This document shows, piece by piece, positions 26,065 through 34,353 of a stretch of DNA of 52,411 nt. The stretch comes from S012-113 sp965368405 (GTDB lineage Bacteria; Bacteroidota; Bacteroidia; Cytophagales; Cyclobacteriaceae). Location of the stretch: contig CBDUMS010000012.1 of assembly GCA_965368405.1 (NCBI GenBank), positions 1 through 52,411 of the forward strand, in the 5' to 3' direction. A model generated the notes under the pieces. The model was not told the origin of the DNA, made no database searches, and worked only from the letters and a program-made list of their open reading frames with translations. Each line of letters starts with the position of its first letter. Position 1 is the stretch's first letter. The position numbers were made by a program, and so were the translations under genes.

Positions 26065-26128
26065 ACCAGATTGTCAAGTTTAAGTTTAGTTCGATAAGAG
26101 CAATTCTTTGCTTATCTGGTTACATTTG
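26065..26128 (+). promoter_or_regulatory. Candidate promoter/operator region of the DUF4956 operon
   Basis: TACATTTG at 26121-26128 is an exact -7 element 31 bp before the DUF4956 start, but no TTG sits at the right distance. Just upstream lie nested inverted repeats: ACCAGAT (26065-26071) with ATCTGGT (26114-26120), and GATAAG (26093-26098) with CTTATC (26111-26116). The absence of a -33 box together with an adjacent dyad would fit an activator-dependent promoter; this is inference. Confidence 0.35.
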
Positions 26129-26159
26129 TGGTCATACTTATGCGTACCACACCGATTAC

Positions 26160-26840
26160 ATGTTAGATCAATATTTAAGTAGTTCGGGCTATTTCGAATT
26201 CCCTTCCTTTGCCGTCGCGGTCTTTACCATTCTTTTGGCAATGATTCTGAGCACCGTAATTGCGCTTACCTATAGATTTACTTACCAGGAGGACTCTTTC
26301 CCAAATAAGTTTTTCCAGGCGATCGTTTTAAGTTCCACTGTTTCAGCAATGGTTATGATGGCCGTTGGCGATAATCTGGCAGTTGGTTTCGGTGTTCTTG
26401 GGGCCGTTTCTATCATTCGCTTCAGAACATTAATTCGGAGTCCAAGGAACATTATTTTCATATTTATGTCGCTCTCTATAGGTATTGCCACAGGAGTTTT
26501 TGGGTATTCTATTGCAATTAGTGGTACGGTGCTTTTTTGCATTGCTGTAGTGTTATTGTACTATTCACCCTATGGTAAAATGGGTGAGTATAAGGCGGAG
26601 TTGGTGGTTAGTATCCCTAATCGCAGCATACTTAAAGAGCTCGAAAGCCTGCTAGAAAATGAGGAGGTTAATGCCTCAATCGTTCGAATGAGGAGTCTCG
26701 AAGAAGGAATTACCCGATATACTTTAAACATTGGGCTGAAACAAGAACAGAATCGCGATGAGCTTTACCAACGGATAATAAAAATCGAAGGAGTAAAGGA
26801 CGTTCGGTTTGATTCTCGAGACATTGATGAACAATTATAA
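26160..26840 (+). CDS. DUF4956-family inner-membrane protein
   Basis: 226 aa. Four hydrophobic segments (about 16-38, 50-72, 98-118, 120-140) surround the family signature GVLGAVSIIRFRTLIRSPRN (about 80-100), with invariant-looking Arg residues inside the membrane region. A C-terminal cytosolic alpha/beta domain (~145-226) follows, ending near GVKDVRFDSRDIDEQL, reminiscent of ACT/ferredoxin-like folds. DUF4956 genes are often found beside VTC-type polyphosphate polymerases or CotH genes; here the partners are instead a periplasmic adaptor and a TolC-like protein. The signature resembles the core of MgtC. First gene of a tight operon (6-bp gap). Biochemical function unknown. Confidence 0.88.
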   Translation: MLDQYLSSSGYFEFPSFAVAVFTILLAMILSTVIALTYRFTYQEDSFPNKFFQAIVLSSTVSAMVMMAVGDNLAVGFGVLGAVSIIRFRTLIRSPRNIIFIFMSLSIGIATGVFGYSIAISGTVLFCIAVVLLYYSPYGKMGEYKAELVVSIPNRSILKELESLLENEEVNASIVRMRSLEEGITRYTLNIGLKQEQNRDELYQRIIKIEGVKDVRFDSRDIDEQL

Positions 26841-26846
26841 ATCAGG

Positions 26847-27857
26847 ATGAGAAGTAAATTTTTCTATATCTTCATCGTCCTCGCAGCCATATCGCTGTTG
26901 GTTGTGTCCTTCTTAAGTGTAAATAAGAGGGAGGCAATTGTTGCTGTTGTGGAATCTCAGAAAACAGCCATTAGCTATCGGAAGCCAGTTACCGTAAAGT
27001 CTATTTATGTTAATGCCGGCCAGCAGGTAAGTAAGGGGGAATTACTCCTCGAAGTAGCACGGCCCGATCTAAATTTCGAAAATGAAAAATTGCTCAACCA
27101 GAAGGAAAAGGCAATTAAAGAAAAAGATGTTTTACAGTCATCATATCGTAGTAAGATCGATTTATTAAAAATTGAAGAGGAAGGGAAAATTCTTCGGTTA
27201 GATGCGGAAATTGAGCAATTAGAGTCTAAAATGAAGCTTAATCAGGCATTGCGTAATAACCTTTCTGCCTTATCGAGCAACGGTGCTAGCACACCGGACT
27301 CGAATCTAATGGATCCCGATAGTTTAGTCTGGCAATCGCTTCATGATGAAAAAAAGCAAATTGAGCAGCTTTATAGTTCGGATCGTAAACGACTCGCCAT
27401 TACATTAAGAGAAAACATTTCGCTAACGGAACTTGAAATTGAGCTCATAGAACGTCAAATTGGTGAGCTTCAAATTGAGCGTGATCAACTAAAAAAGTAT
27501 GCTCCTTTTTCAGGGACGGTCGGTAATATAAATGCGCAACTCGATGAGATAGTGCCTCCTTATCAAACTATAATTTCACTTTACGAATTACAGCCATCAT
27601 TAATTAAGGCCTTTATTAATGTTTCTTCACAATATGTGATTAATCCAGGTGATAACGTTCTCATAGAATCTTCTACAAGAGACTATAATACTGCTGGTAA
27701 AGTGTTAGAAATTGGAACAAGAATTGTTGGCTATCAAGATCCCTCAAGACCCATTAATGCACCAGAACTATTAGGAAAAGAGATTTTTATAGAACTTCCA
27801 AAAGAGAATAACTTTCTTTATGGAGAGCAAGTATTTGTTTACCCGACATTACAATAA
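26847..27857 (+). CDS. HlyD/MFP-type periplasmic adaptor protein
   Basis: 336 aa. A single N-terminal anchor (about 5-25) is followed by the first half of a lipoyl domain (VKSIYVNAGQQVSKGELLLEV, ~52-72), a long alpha-helical hairpin (~75-215, heptad-rich with a Gly/Ser-rich turn near 150), the second lipoyl half (YAPFSGTVGNINAQLDEIV, ~218-238) and a beta-barrel region (~255-336). This is the domain order of membrane fusion proteins that bridge an inner-membrane partner and a TolC-like duct. It lies between the DUF4956 gene and an outer-membrane factor gene, with the next ATG directly after its stop. No ABC, RND or MFS pump gene is present nearby. Confidence 0.85.
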   Translation: MRSKFFYIFIVLAAISLLVVSFLSVNKREAIVAVVESQKTAISYRKPVTVKSIYVNAGQQVSKGELLLEVARPDLNFENEKLLNQKEKAIKEKDVLQSSYRSKIDLLKIEEEGKILRLDAEIEQLESKMKLNQALRNNLSALSSNGASTPDSNLMDPDSLVWQSLHDEKKQIEQLYSSDRKRLAITLRENISLTELEIELIERQIGELQIERDQLKKYAPFSGTVGNINAQLDEIVPPYQTIISLYELQPSLIKAFINVSSQYVINPGDNVLIESSTRDYNTAGKVLEIGTRIVGYQDPSRPINAPELLGKEIFIELPKENNFLYGEQVFVYPTLQ

Positions 27858-29114
27858 ATGAGATTAGGCACAATTATATTATTTGTGGCCGTCTTTTTGA
27901 ATCAGGAAGTTCAGGCGCAATTTACAATGGAAGGCTACCTGTCGAATTCCGTCTCAGATACCGAGCTGCAATTTTTTAAGGAGCGACAGGAATTCGTCAA
28001 TGAAAATGGTTTTAAGTCACCTATTCTGAGAGAAGTAGAATTCAGGGCAAGGGTACGAACCTTTGAGGAAGGTTTTGGTGATTACAGACTTCGGTTTAGC
28101 CCGCTTAATCCTTTTGAGCGGACAGCTAATAAAAATTATCGTAACGAGCTTAATGAGCAATTGTCAATATCCTACTTGCTTAACTTAGAGGAAGTATTAC
28201 TGGGCAGGTATGAGCTCATGATACAACATTGGCGACTCACAGAAAACCTATCCCTTGTTAACCAAAATATCTCATTTACTGATAACATCTTAGAATTGCT
28301 TAAATCTCAACCTTCGAATGGAACAATAAAAGACTTCATAAGAACAGATAAAGCAAATTTTAAGAGCAGTCTTGAATACGAAACTATCCTTTTAGAAAGG
28401 GCCGCACTCGAAGAACAAATAAGGCAGACTTATGCTTTCGGAGGCGATATTCGTTGGGATGCTAACGAATTAATACCTGTTTCAGTTATTAAAGCATGGC
28501 TCGATCAGCATGATGTTATGGACGCAACTAACAATCTTGCGATTCGAAATGAGCAGCAGAAAGAGGCCGTTGCCGCTGCAGAATATAAAATCAAGCAACA
28601 AGAAAGTTTTAGTAATATTGGTTATGTTCAGGCCGAATATCGGGAAGATGAAGACAATAATTTTGGGCAAAATCTTGGAATGCAAATCGGTTTATCACTA
28701 CCAATAACCAACCCTGACAAACCCGATCTTCAAAGACGAAAGCTTGAAATGCTTGAAGACTCCCAAGAGGCTGCCCTGGAAAAGCATAATTTGGAAATTT
28801 ACATAAACCAACTTTACGCAAAACTAAGTGCCCTTATCAAGCAATATGAAATGGTGGAAACAAAGTTGGCTAACTATAACGAGAACAGTTTTACCTCAGA
28901 GAGCAATACAGACGCAATGGATATTCTCATAGAACTTCAAGAATTCCGAACGGAGCTTAGCCTCAAAAAAATCGATTTAAATGCCTCCGTGTATAAGTTG
29001 TATATAAATTTAATTAGCATCAATAGTCAATTGTCTACACCTCCTTACCAAAATTATCTTAGCCGAAATCAAACCAGTTTTGAGCTAGAAGAGACTATAC
29101 CCTCTTTAAAATAG
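27858..29114 (+). CDS. TolC-like outer-membrane factor (divergent)
   Basis: 418 aa with a signal peptide ending near VQAQ. The protein is almost all alpha-helical with two long coiled-coil repeats (~100-225 and ~265-400). A strand pair between them, NIGYVQAEYREDEDNNFGQN then LGMQIGLSLPI, matches the second beta-hairpin of TolC-family proteins, and it is followed by the helix LQRRKLEMLEDSQEAALEKH. The first beta-strand pair is probably VEFRARVRTFEEGFGDYRLRF (~55-75). Overall similarity to classical TolC is low, but domain order and position directly after the adaptor gene support the call. Last gene of the operon, convergent with mgtC-like (13 bp). Confidence 0.7.
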   Translation: MRLGTIILFVAVFLNQEVQAQFTMEGYLSNSVSDTELQFFKERQEFVNENGFKSPILREVEFRARVRTFEEGFGDYRLRFSPLNPFERTANKNYRNELNEQLSISYLLNLEEVLLGRYELMIQHWRLTENLSLVNQNISFTDNILELLKSQPSNGTIKDFIRTDKANFKSSLEYETILLERAALEEQIRQTYAFGGDIRWDANELIPVSVIKAWLDQHDVMDATNNLAIRNEQQKEAVAAAEYKIKQQESFSNIGYVQAEYREDEDNNFGQNLGMQIGLSLPITNPDKPDLQRRKLEMLEDSQEAALEKHNLEIYINQLYAKLSALIKQYEMVETKLANYNENSFTSESNTDAMDILIELQEFRTELSLKKIDLNASVYKLYINLISINSQLSTPPYQNYLSRNQTSFELEETIPSLK

Positions 29115-29127
29115 GCCTCTTCAACGC

Positions 29128-29601
29128 TTAACCTTCTTTATCCTGATCCTCGAAAGTTAGCTTATGGACGCCGCGTCGCAATTTCTTAAACGAGCGTTCT
29201 AGAAAACTTATGCCTATCAAAACAAAAAGAGTTATCCCGGTTAAAAATAATGCGGCAATGTAATGATCGAAACCCACTAAACTGCCTATTGCTGCCATTA
29301 ACCAAATGGTCGCTGCAGAGGTTACGCCAACAACGCTGCCTTCTTTAGAGAGCATCATCCCAGCGCCCAAAAAGCCAACACCTGTTACCATCTGGCCAAG
29401 AACTCTCACCGCTCCAGCATCGGGTTGATAATAGGAAGCTACGGCAATAAACGAATACGCACCAAGACATACCAGAATACTGGTTCTAATGCCCGCAGGT
29501 TTACCAAACCATTGTCGTTCGAAGCCAATTGCAAAGCCACAGAGCATAGCAATTAAGCAGGCCTCTACTTTGAGTGGAGCAATATTTATAAAATCGAACA
29601 T
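29128..29601 (-). CDS. MgtC/SapB-family membrane protein
   Basis: 157 aa with four or five hydrophobic segments and the family blocks GFAIGFERQWFGKPAGIRTSIL, GVGFLGAGMMLS and VVGVTSAATIWLMAAIGSLVG. The charged C-terminal tail (FLERSFKKLRRG) replaces the ACT-like domain of long MgtC proteins, so this is a short SapB type. MgtC proteins modulate F-ATPase, Mg2+ adaptation or phosphate balance in pathogens; here the role is unknown. It converges on the DUF4956 operon, whose first product has a related-looking membrane signature. Confidence 0.9.
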   Translation of the reverse strand: MFDFINIAPLKVEACLIAMLCGFAIGFERQWFGKPAGIRTSILVCLGAYSFIAVASYYQPDAGAVRVLGQMVTGVGFLGAGMMLSKEGSVVGVTSAATIWLMAAIGSLVGFDHYIAALFLTGITLFVLIGISFLERSFKKLRRGVHKLTFEDQDKEG

Positions 29602-29661
29602 AATCTTCTAAAAACAAATATCAGCGATTAACACCTTCTACCAACCAAAAAAGACAGCAAT

Positions 29662-32103
29662 TTAATTCGTATTGGCCGTAAACATCTCTGTTATCAGTGC
29701 ATCTACATCCTGAAGGTGATAGCGCATAATTCCTGCTCGATAACTTAATGCCTTATTGCGTGCATTTTGCTGGATAATTCGAAGTTCAGCCCTTGCTGCT
29801 GCATTAACGTCTGAACGAGGATCAGAATCATCATTCATGAGCTCTCCCAATCTTACCACATGGGCGCGCTGGATATTTCGACGGTATGGATCGATCGCTC
29901 TGGAGCCTTTTAATTCAGACCACAAACCAGTCCTTAGCTCGGCAAGCATAGTAGTTAAGCTGTAAGCGTAACTGCCATTAAGTGCTTCGTTATCGATCAT
30001 TCGTTCTAATCTAGTGGTATTAAGAAGGTTGTTTAATTGACGAACCTGCATTCTGCGAATTACATCTACTGTTCCTGCCGGCCCAACATTCTTCACAATT
30101 TCATCTTGAATTAACCATTTCGGAGTTGTAAAAACATTATCCGTTAAAAATTTCATGGCTTGTGCTTGCTCTGCTTTAGGTAAATGCGAATAAGTTACTC
30201 CTTCTTGATCTACTGTAATAAAATGCTCATAGACACCACCGATATTGGTTACCACATGACCGGCATAGCGCGACCATACGCCAATTAGCTCGCCATAAAG
30301 CTCAGCCAAATCTTCATACCCTTCACCGGGTGTCGCCGTCCATTTAGCCAGGTTAGGTGCTACAATTTTTAAATTTTTCAGTCCGTAGGTACTTGCTTTC
30401 ACAGGATCGTCTCCTACCGATTCGGTCTGTGAGCTTGGGTCGAAGCGATTGCTCCCTCCAAAGAGGTAACGATTGTCGCCAGCCTTTTCATTAATCCAAG
30501 CATTAAGTGTTGGCTTCTCGGCGGCCGCAGAATTTGCATCGGCAATATATCGATAGCCCCAGTTGATAGCATATTCATCGTATGGACCTAACATACGTAC
30601 CCATCGTACACCTTCATCACCCGGTTGGGCCACATAATTATATCGGGTGTAGTCCATAATGGTTGCTGCCAGGCCCCATTTCTGAGTAAAGGTGGCTGAT
30701 CGCAATGAATCTGTTGGGTAGGAATAACTAGCCTTCATATTATGGGGTAAGCCAAGAGCATGTCCTACTTCGTGCGCAATAACCATACGCATCATTTCTC
30801 CAATTTCAGCATCAGGCGTATTCAAGGTTCTGGCCGAAGGGTTGGCAGCACCCGTCTCAAGTAAATACCTGTTACGATATGAACGCAGGTGATTATGATA
30901 CCAAACAATATCGCTTTCAATGATTTCGCCCGATCGCGGATCGCTCACACTGGGCCCCATAGCATTTCGCGTAGTGGTTGCTACATAACGAACGGTAGAA
31001 TATCGGGCATCCTCCGGACTCCAATCAGGATCTTCCTCCTTAGTGGGGGCGTCTTTTGCGATGATGGCATTTTTAAATCCTGCTACCTCAAAGGCCTTTT
31101 GCCAATCTTCTATTCCTTGGCGGAAGTATGGACGCCATTTTTCAGGTGTCGCAGGATCGAGATAGTATATAATTGGTTTTACTGGTTCAACCAATTCTCC
31201 GCGTGCATAAGCCGCTGGATCTTTGGGCTCCAGCCTCCAACGACGGATATAAGTTTTTTGATCTGCCTTTAAGGCCTCCGAACCATAATCAATTTGACGA
31301 ATGGTAAACCACCCTACACGTTTATCGTGTAATCTCGGTTGCATAGGTTCTGCAGGGAGTAAATACATCGACTGGCTCTGTTGCAATGATATAGTACCCG
31401 TTCTAGATCGTGCAGGAGGTTCTGTTGCTGAGAATGTCATATCATGTCGGACCTCAACATTTTGCGGATAACTCTGCATTCTGTTAATAAAACTACGTGA
31501 TTTATCGAGACTACGAACCTTGTACATCTTCCGTAAGCGCTCCGAAAGACCACTGATGGCGCGAACATCGGTAAGAAAAAGATTGTTTACTTCAATTACT
31601 GCTGCTGATGAATCCGCATTAAAAGCTTCTATCTTGAAGGCGGCAATTACAGGCGCATAATTATTATCACTGACCGATTGAAAAATAGGTAATTCTTCAT
31701 CGGCTACACTATTATAGGATATGGACTTAAGATGGATACTATTTTGTACACGCGACCAGTGAACGATTTGCTCGTTAGCTTTAGATCCAGCGTTCACATA
31801 TCCACCTCCTAATCCTTCTGGAATTTTAGAAATTCTTGTGACCAATAGCATGTCCTTATCCAAAAGGTTAAAAGGCACTTCATAATAATACTTATCCCCT
31901 ACCTGGTGTACGGAAAACAAACCATCATCACTAATTGCCTTGGCCGTAATAACTTCGTTATACTTTTTAAAAGGTGATTTTTCTTTGGGTTTAGCAGGCG
32001 TAGTTGATTCTGAAGAAGATTTTTTCTTCTTTTTCTGCGCTGGCAAGGGTAAAGCGAGGACCAAACTAAGGCCGAGGATTGCAAGTGTTTTGAGTTTTAT
32101 CAT
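29662..32103 (-). CDS. Secreted zinc metalloprotease (DUF5117/DUF5118 type)
   Basis: 813 aa from the ATG at 32101-32103, which gives a clean signal peptide (MIKLKTLAILGLSLVLALPL); an upstream ATG at 32139 would bury it. A Lys/Ser-rich linker (~22-45) follows, then the DUF5118/DUF5117 pro-like domains (~45-400). The catalytic metzincin motif is HEVGHALGLPH (about 444-454) with a downstream Met-turn candidate TIMDYTRYNYV. The family is common in Bacteroidota and distantly resembles M10/M12 peptidases. Substrate unknown. No T9SS signal is apparent at the C-terminus, which ends in a helical region. Confidence 0.9.
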   Translation of the reverse strand: MIKLKTLAILGLSLVLALPLPAQKKKKKSSSESTTPAKPKEKSPFKKYNEVITAKAISDDGLFSVHQVGDKYYYEVPFNLLDKDMLLVTRISKIPEGLGGGYVNAGSKANEQIVHWSRVQNSIHLKSISYNSVADEELPIFQSVSDNNYAPVIAAFKIEAFNADSSAAVIEVNNLFLTDVRAISGLSERLRKMYKVRSLDKSRSFINRMQSYPQNVEVRHDMTFSATEPPARSRTGTISLQQSQSMYLLPAEPMQPRLHDKRVGWFTIRQIDYGSEALKADQKTYIRRWRLEPKDPAAYARGELVEPVKPIIYYLDPATPEKWRPYFRQGIEDWQKAFEVAGFKNAIIAKDAPTKEEDPDWSPEDARYSTVRYVATTTRNAMGPSVSDPRSGEIIESDIVWYHNHLRSYRNRYLLETGAANPSARTLNTPDAEIGEMMRMVIAHEVGHALGLPHNMKASYSYPTDSLRSATFTQKWGLAATIMDYTRYNYVAQPGDEGVRWVRMLGPYDEYAINWGYRYIADANSAAAEKPTLNAWINEKAGDNRYLFGGSNRFDPSSQTESVGDDPVKASTYGLKNLKIVAPNLAKWTATPGEGYEDLAELYGELIGVWSRYAGHVVTNIGGVYEHFITVDQEGVTYSHLPKAEQAQAMKFLTDNVFTTPKWLIQDEIVKNVGPAGTVDVIRRMQVRQLNNLLNTTRLERMIDNEALNGSYAYSLTTMLAELRTGLWSELKGSRAIDPYRRNIQRAHVVRLGELMNDDSDPRSDVNAAARAELRIIQQNARNKALSYRAGIMRYHLQDVDALITEMFTANTN

Positions 32104-32346
32104 GATGACATTCTTTTTTGAGAAATGAAACTTAAGCATATCATGAATTAATATGAATAAGGTTGTGATAAGCGGTAGCTCTAAGGCTAACCTACTGGCA
32201 ATTTGAAGCTAATTCAAGTGAATGTCATAGATCGCCCAAAACTGTAACCTAAGTGAAAAGCGAAGGAATCTGAAAAGCCAAATTTTGTATGGCCAAGCCC
32301 TCTCCACTATCTTAATTCTGAACTGAATGCAATAATTCTTACCACA

Positions 32347-32538
32347 TCACTCTCCATCAAAGATCTCCTCAATGGGCAACTGAAATAGTCTTGAGATTTT
32401 AAACGCCAAGGGTAAACTTGGATCAAATTTGCCCTTCTCAATAGCGTTGACCGTCTGCCGCGAAACTTCTAATTTAACTGCAAGGTCTGCCTGGGTTAAA
32501 TCGTTCTGGGCTCGAAGTACTTTTAATGAATTCTTCAT
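32347..32538 (-). CDS. Small XRE-family transcriptional regulator (YozG-like)
   Basis: 63 aa, nearly all helix-turn-helix: LKVLRAQNDLTQADLAVKLE then VSRQTVNAIEKGKFDPSLPL, the typical short HTH_3 with recognition helix SRQTVNAIE. The ATG overlaps the stop of the upstream membrane protein gene (ATGA at 32535-32538). Such tiny XRE proteins are usually paired with a small membrane protein, which senses the signal. Operator-like repeats precede the pair. Confidence 0.92.
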   Translation of the reverse strand: MKNSLKVLRAQNDLTQADLAVKLEVSRQTVNAIEKGKFDPSLPLAFKISRLFQLPIEEIFDGE

Positions 32539-32942
32539 TTATATCTTTTTTGACCAACGAGTATTGCAGCCATGTATGTTATCGAAATTATGATCACCAA
32601 ATATGAGATTTCGGCATTTTGTGAAATAATATTAGTGGTATCTAAAAGGGAGTAGCTTAGGCCACCAATTACGCCAACACCAAGTGCGAGCGCCATTGCC
32701 TCCAGCTGTATTTTCTTTTGAAGTTCATCTAGACCGTTCAGATGCCTGATGTTTGCAAAAATTACTCCTACACCAAATAAACTGGTGATGATAATGGCTG
32801 TGATGGTTAGCCCATCCGCACCAACCCAAAAAAAGATGGGGCCAAAGGTTGCCAAAGCCAATGATAGCATCCAGGCCATTGTCCAAATCGCCAGATTTAT
32901 CGTGTTCTTTTTAACTTCTGTGTTCCAATTCTGATTTTCCAT
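32535..32942 (-). CDS. Four-TM membrane protein paired with XRE regulator
   Basis: 135 aa with four hydrophobic segments (about 16-36, 42-62, 84-104, 112-130) and a cytosolic loop RHLNGLDELQKKIQLEAMAL between TM2 and TM3. The LDELQRKIQLEA-type motif and partnership with a short XRE gene are recurrent in bacteria. The gene starts immediately downstream of a promoter flanked by repeats and overlaps the regulator by 4 bp. Probably controls, or is controlled by, the regulator; the signal is unknown. Confidence 0.8.
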   Translation of the reverse strand: MENQNWNTEVKKNTINLAIWTMAWMLSLALATFGPIFFWVGADGLTITAIIITSLFGVGVIFANIRHLNGLDELQKKIQLEAMALALGVGVIGGLSYSLLDTTNIISQNAEISYLVIIISITYMAAILVGQKRYK

Positions 32943-32964
32943 ATGTCAGTATATTTTGATATTT

Positions 32965-33023
32965 TGTAAAGTTTATTTGACACAAATATAATAACACTAT
33001 TCATTATGTCAAGTTTATTTGTC
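32965..33023 (-). promoter_or_regulatory. Promoter with two operator-like direct repeats upstream of membrane protein/XRE pair
   Basis: On the minus strand TTG (complement of 33010-33012), 19 bp, then TATATTTG (complement of 32983-32990) is a full -33/-7 promoter. Two 17-bp copies of TGT[A/C]AAGTTTATTTG[A/T]C (plus-strand reading) lie at 32965-32981 and 33007-33023, 42 bp apart, close to four helical turns. One covers the -33 box and the other the expected start site. Each copy is partly self-complementary (TGT.AA...TTGAC). This is the layout of an autorepressor binding region. Confidence 0.55.
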
Positions 33024-33253
33024 TTTTTATATCAAAAATTCTTTAAAATGTTGAATATGAGGCGCCAAGGAGGATAAAGTAATTTGCTAGTTGGCCACAA
33101 CCGTTCTACACGACCTCTTTGATAAGATGCATCTTCAATAGCAGTATCTCGGCGTATTGCCCGTTGAGAAATAAAGTAAACTAAGATCTACTCATGATAC
33201 CGAGTTTATAAAAAATAGTGTTACCATTCCAGTACAGAAATTTAATATAGATT

Positions 33254-33261
33254 TAAGTTTG
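33254..33261 (+). promoter_or_regulatory. Possible -7 element (TAAGTTTG) for CNNM-like gene
   Basis: Exact TAnnTTTG match 34 bp before the ATG at 33296. No TTG at the expected distance. Confidence 0.3.
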
Positions 33262-33295
33262 AGGTTAAGTACGTTTATTAGTTCAATTAATTAAC

Positions 33296-34303
33296 ATGAA
33301 TTCACTCTTCATTTGGCTGGGAATATTGTTCTGCATAACACAATCTGCCATGTTTTCCGGTCTAAATCTTGCCTTCTTCAGCCTTACCAGACTTCGTCTT
33401 GAAGTGGAAGCAGATGAAGATCCCGCTGGTGGAGCTAGTAAGGTGTTGGCCTTACGGCAAGACTCTAATTTTTTGCTAACGACCATCCTCTGGGGTAATG
33501 TGGGTATCAATGTACTTCTTACATTATTATCAGATTCAGTACTCGTAGGGGTTGCATCATTTGCCTTTTCTACCGTAGTGATAACATTCTTCGGTGAGAT
33601 AATTCCACAAGCGTATTTCTCCAGAAATGCCTTACGAATGGCCTCCCTGTTATCTCCTGTTCTAAAGTTTTATCAATTCATCTTATACCCCGTTGCAAAA
33701 CCTTCGGCCATGTTTTTAGATGCCTGGTTAGGAAAGGAGTCTGTCCATCTATTTGCTGAAAAATACATTAAGCTTTTACTAAAAAAGCACATTATTGATT
33801 CAACCTCCGAAATCGATAAAGTAGAGGGAACTGGAGCCATAAATTTCTTGCAATTAGATGATATTACACTAGCCCAGGAGGGTGAAACTTTAGACCCAAA
33901 AAGTATCATTAAGGTTTCCACTGATAATGGCGCCGTCATTTTTCCTGATTTTGAGGCTCTTTCCAGCGACCCATTTATTCAGGCAATAAATAAATCCCAT
34001 AAAAAATGGGTAGTCTTAATTAACGCTAGCGACGAACCCATTATAGTTCTGGATGCCGATGGTTTTTTAAGATCTATGTTATTAGACCAAGAAAGTACCG
34101 ACATACAAGACTATTGCCATCTCCCAATTGTTTATAATGATATTGATATAACCCTTGGCGCTAGTATTGAGAAATTAAGAGAAGATATTCATGATCACTC
34201 AGATATGCCACTAAAAAAGGATGTTGTTTTAATATGGACGCAAGATTCTAAAAAGATTATTACAGGAGCTGATTTGTTGGGTAGACTATTAAAAGGAATA
34301 TAA
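33296..34303 (+). CDS. CNNM/DUF21-domain membrane protein
   Basis: 335 aa. A CNNM transmembrane domain covers ~1-150: MFSGLNLAFFSLTRLRLEVEA (family start, small-x-small in TM1), LRQDSNFLLTTILWGNVGINVLLTLL and FFGEIIPQAYFSRNALR. The rest (~170-335) is soluble and ends in two CBS-like halves (VVLINASDEPIIVLDADGFLR; KKDVVLIWTQDSKKIITG) that look degenerate. Family members mediate Mg2+/Co2+ efflux or regulate divalent cations. The C-terminal CorC/HlyC transporter-associated domain of bacterial CorB-like proteins is missing. Confidence 0.85.
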   Translation: MNSLFIWLGILFCITQSAMFSGLNLAFFSLTRLRLEVEADEDPAGGASKVLALRQDSNFLLTTILWGNVGINVLLTLLSDSVLVGVASFAFSTVVITFFGEIIPQAYFSRNALRMASLLSPVLKFYQFILYPVAKPSAMFLDAWLGKESVHLFAEKYIKLLLKKHIIDSTSEIDKVEGTGAINFLQLDDITLAQEGETLDPKSIIKVSTDNGAVIFPDFEALSSDPFIQAINKSHKKWVVLINASDEPIIVLDADGFLRSMLLDQESTDIQDYCHLPIVYNDIDITLGASIEKLREDIHDHSDMPLKKDVVLIWTQDSKKIITGADLLGRLLKGI

Positions 34304-34353
34304 TATTGCGCAGATTATCGATGTTGATTAATTAATAACTTATCCAGAGCTTA

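Larger units (their letters stand above)
32943..33295. other. 353-bp gene-free stretch
   Basis: The left part (to about 33023) holds the promoter and operator repeats of the leftward XRE pair. Positions 33025-33250 are AT-rich without an open frame, hairpin or repeat that I can support. 33254-33261 is a possible -7 element for the next gene. Confidence 0.6.

Noticed and set aside
26160..26840. DUF4956 protein as an MgtC homologue
   Set aside because: The membrane signature is reminiscent, but the FRTLIRSPRN block and C-terminal domain are DUF4956-specific; kept as a separate family.
30889..31272. 127-codon plus-strand frame inside the metalloprotease gene
   Set aside because: Antisense to conserved protease sequence including the DUF5117 region; no recognisable domain.
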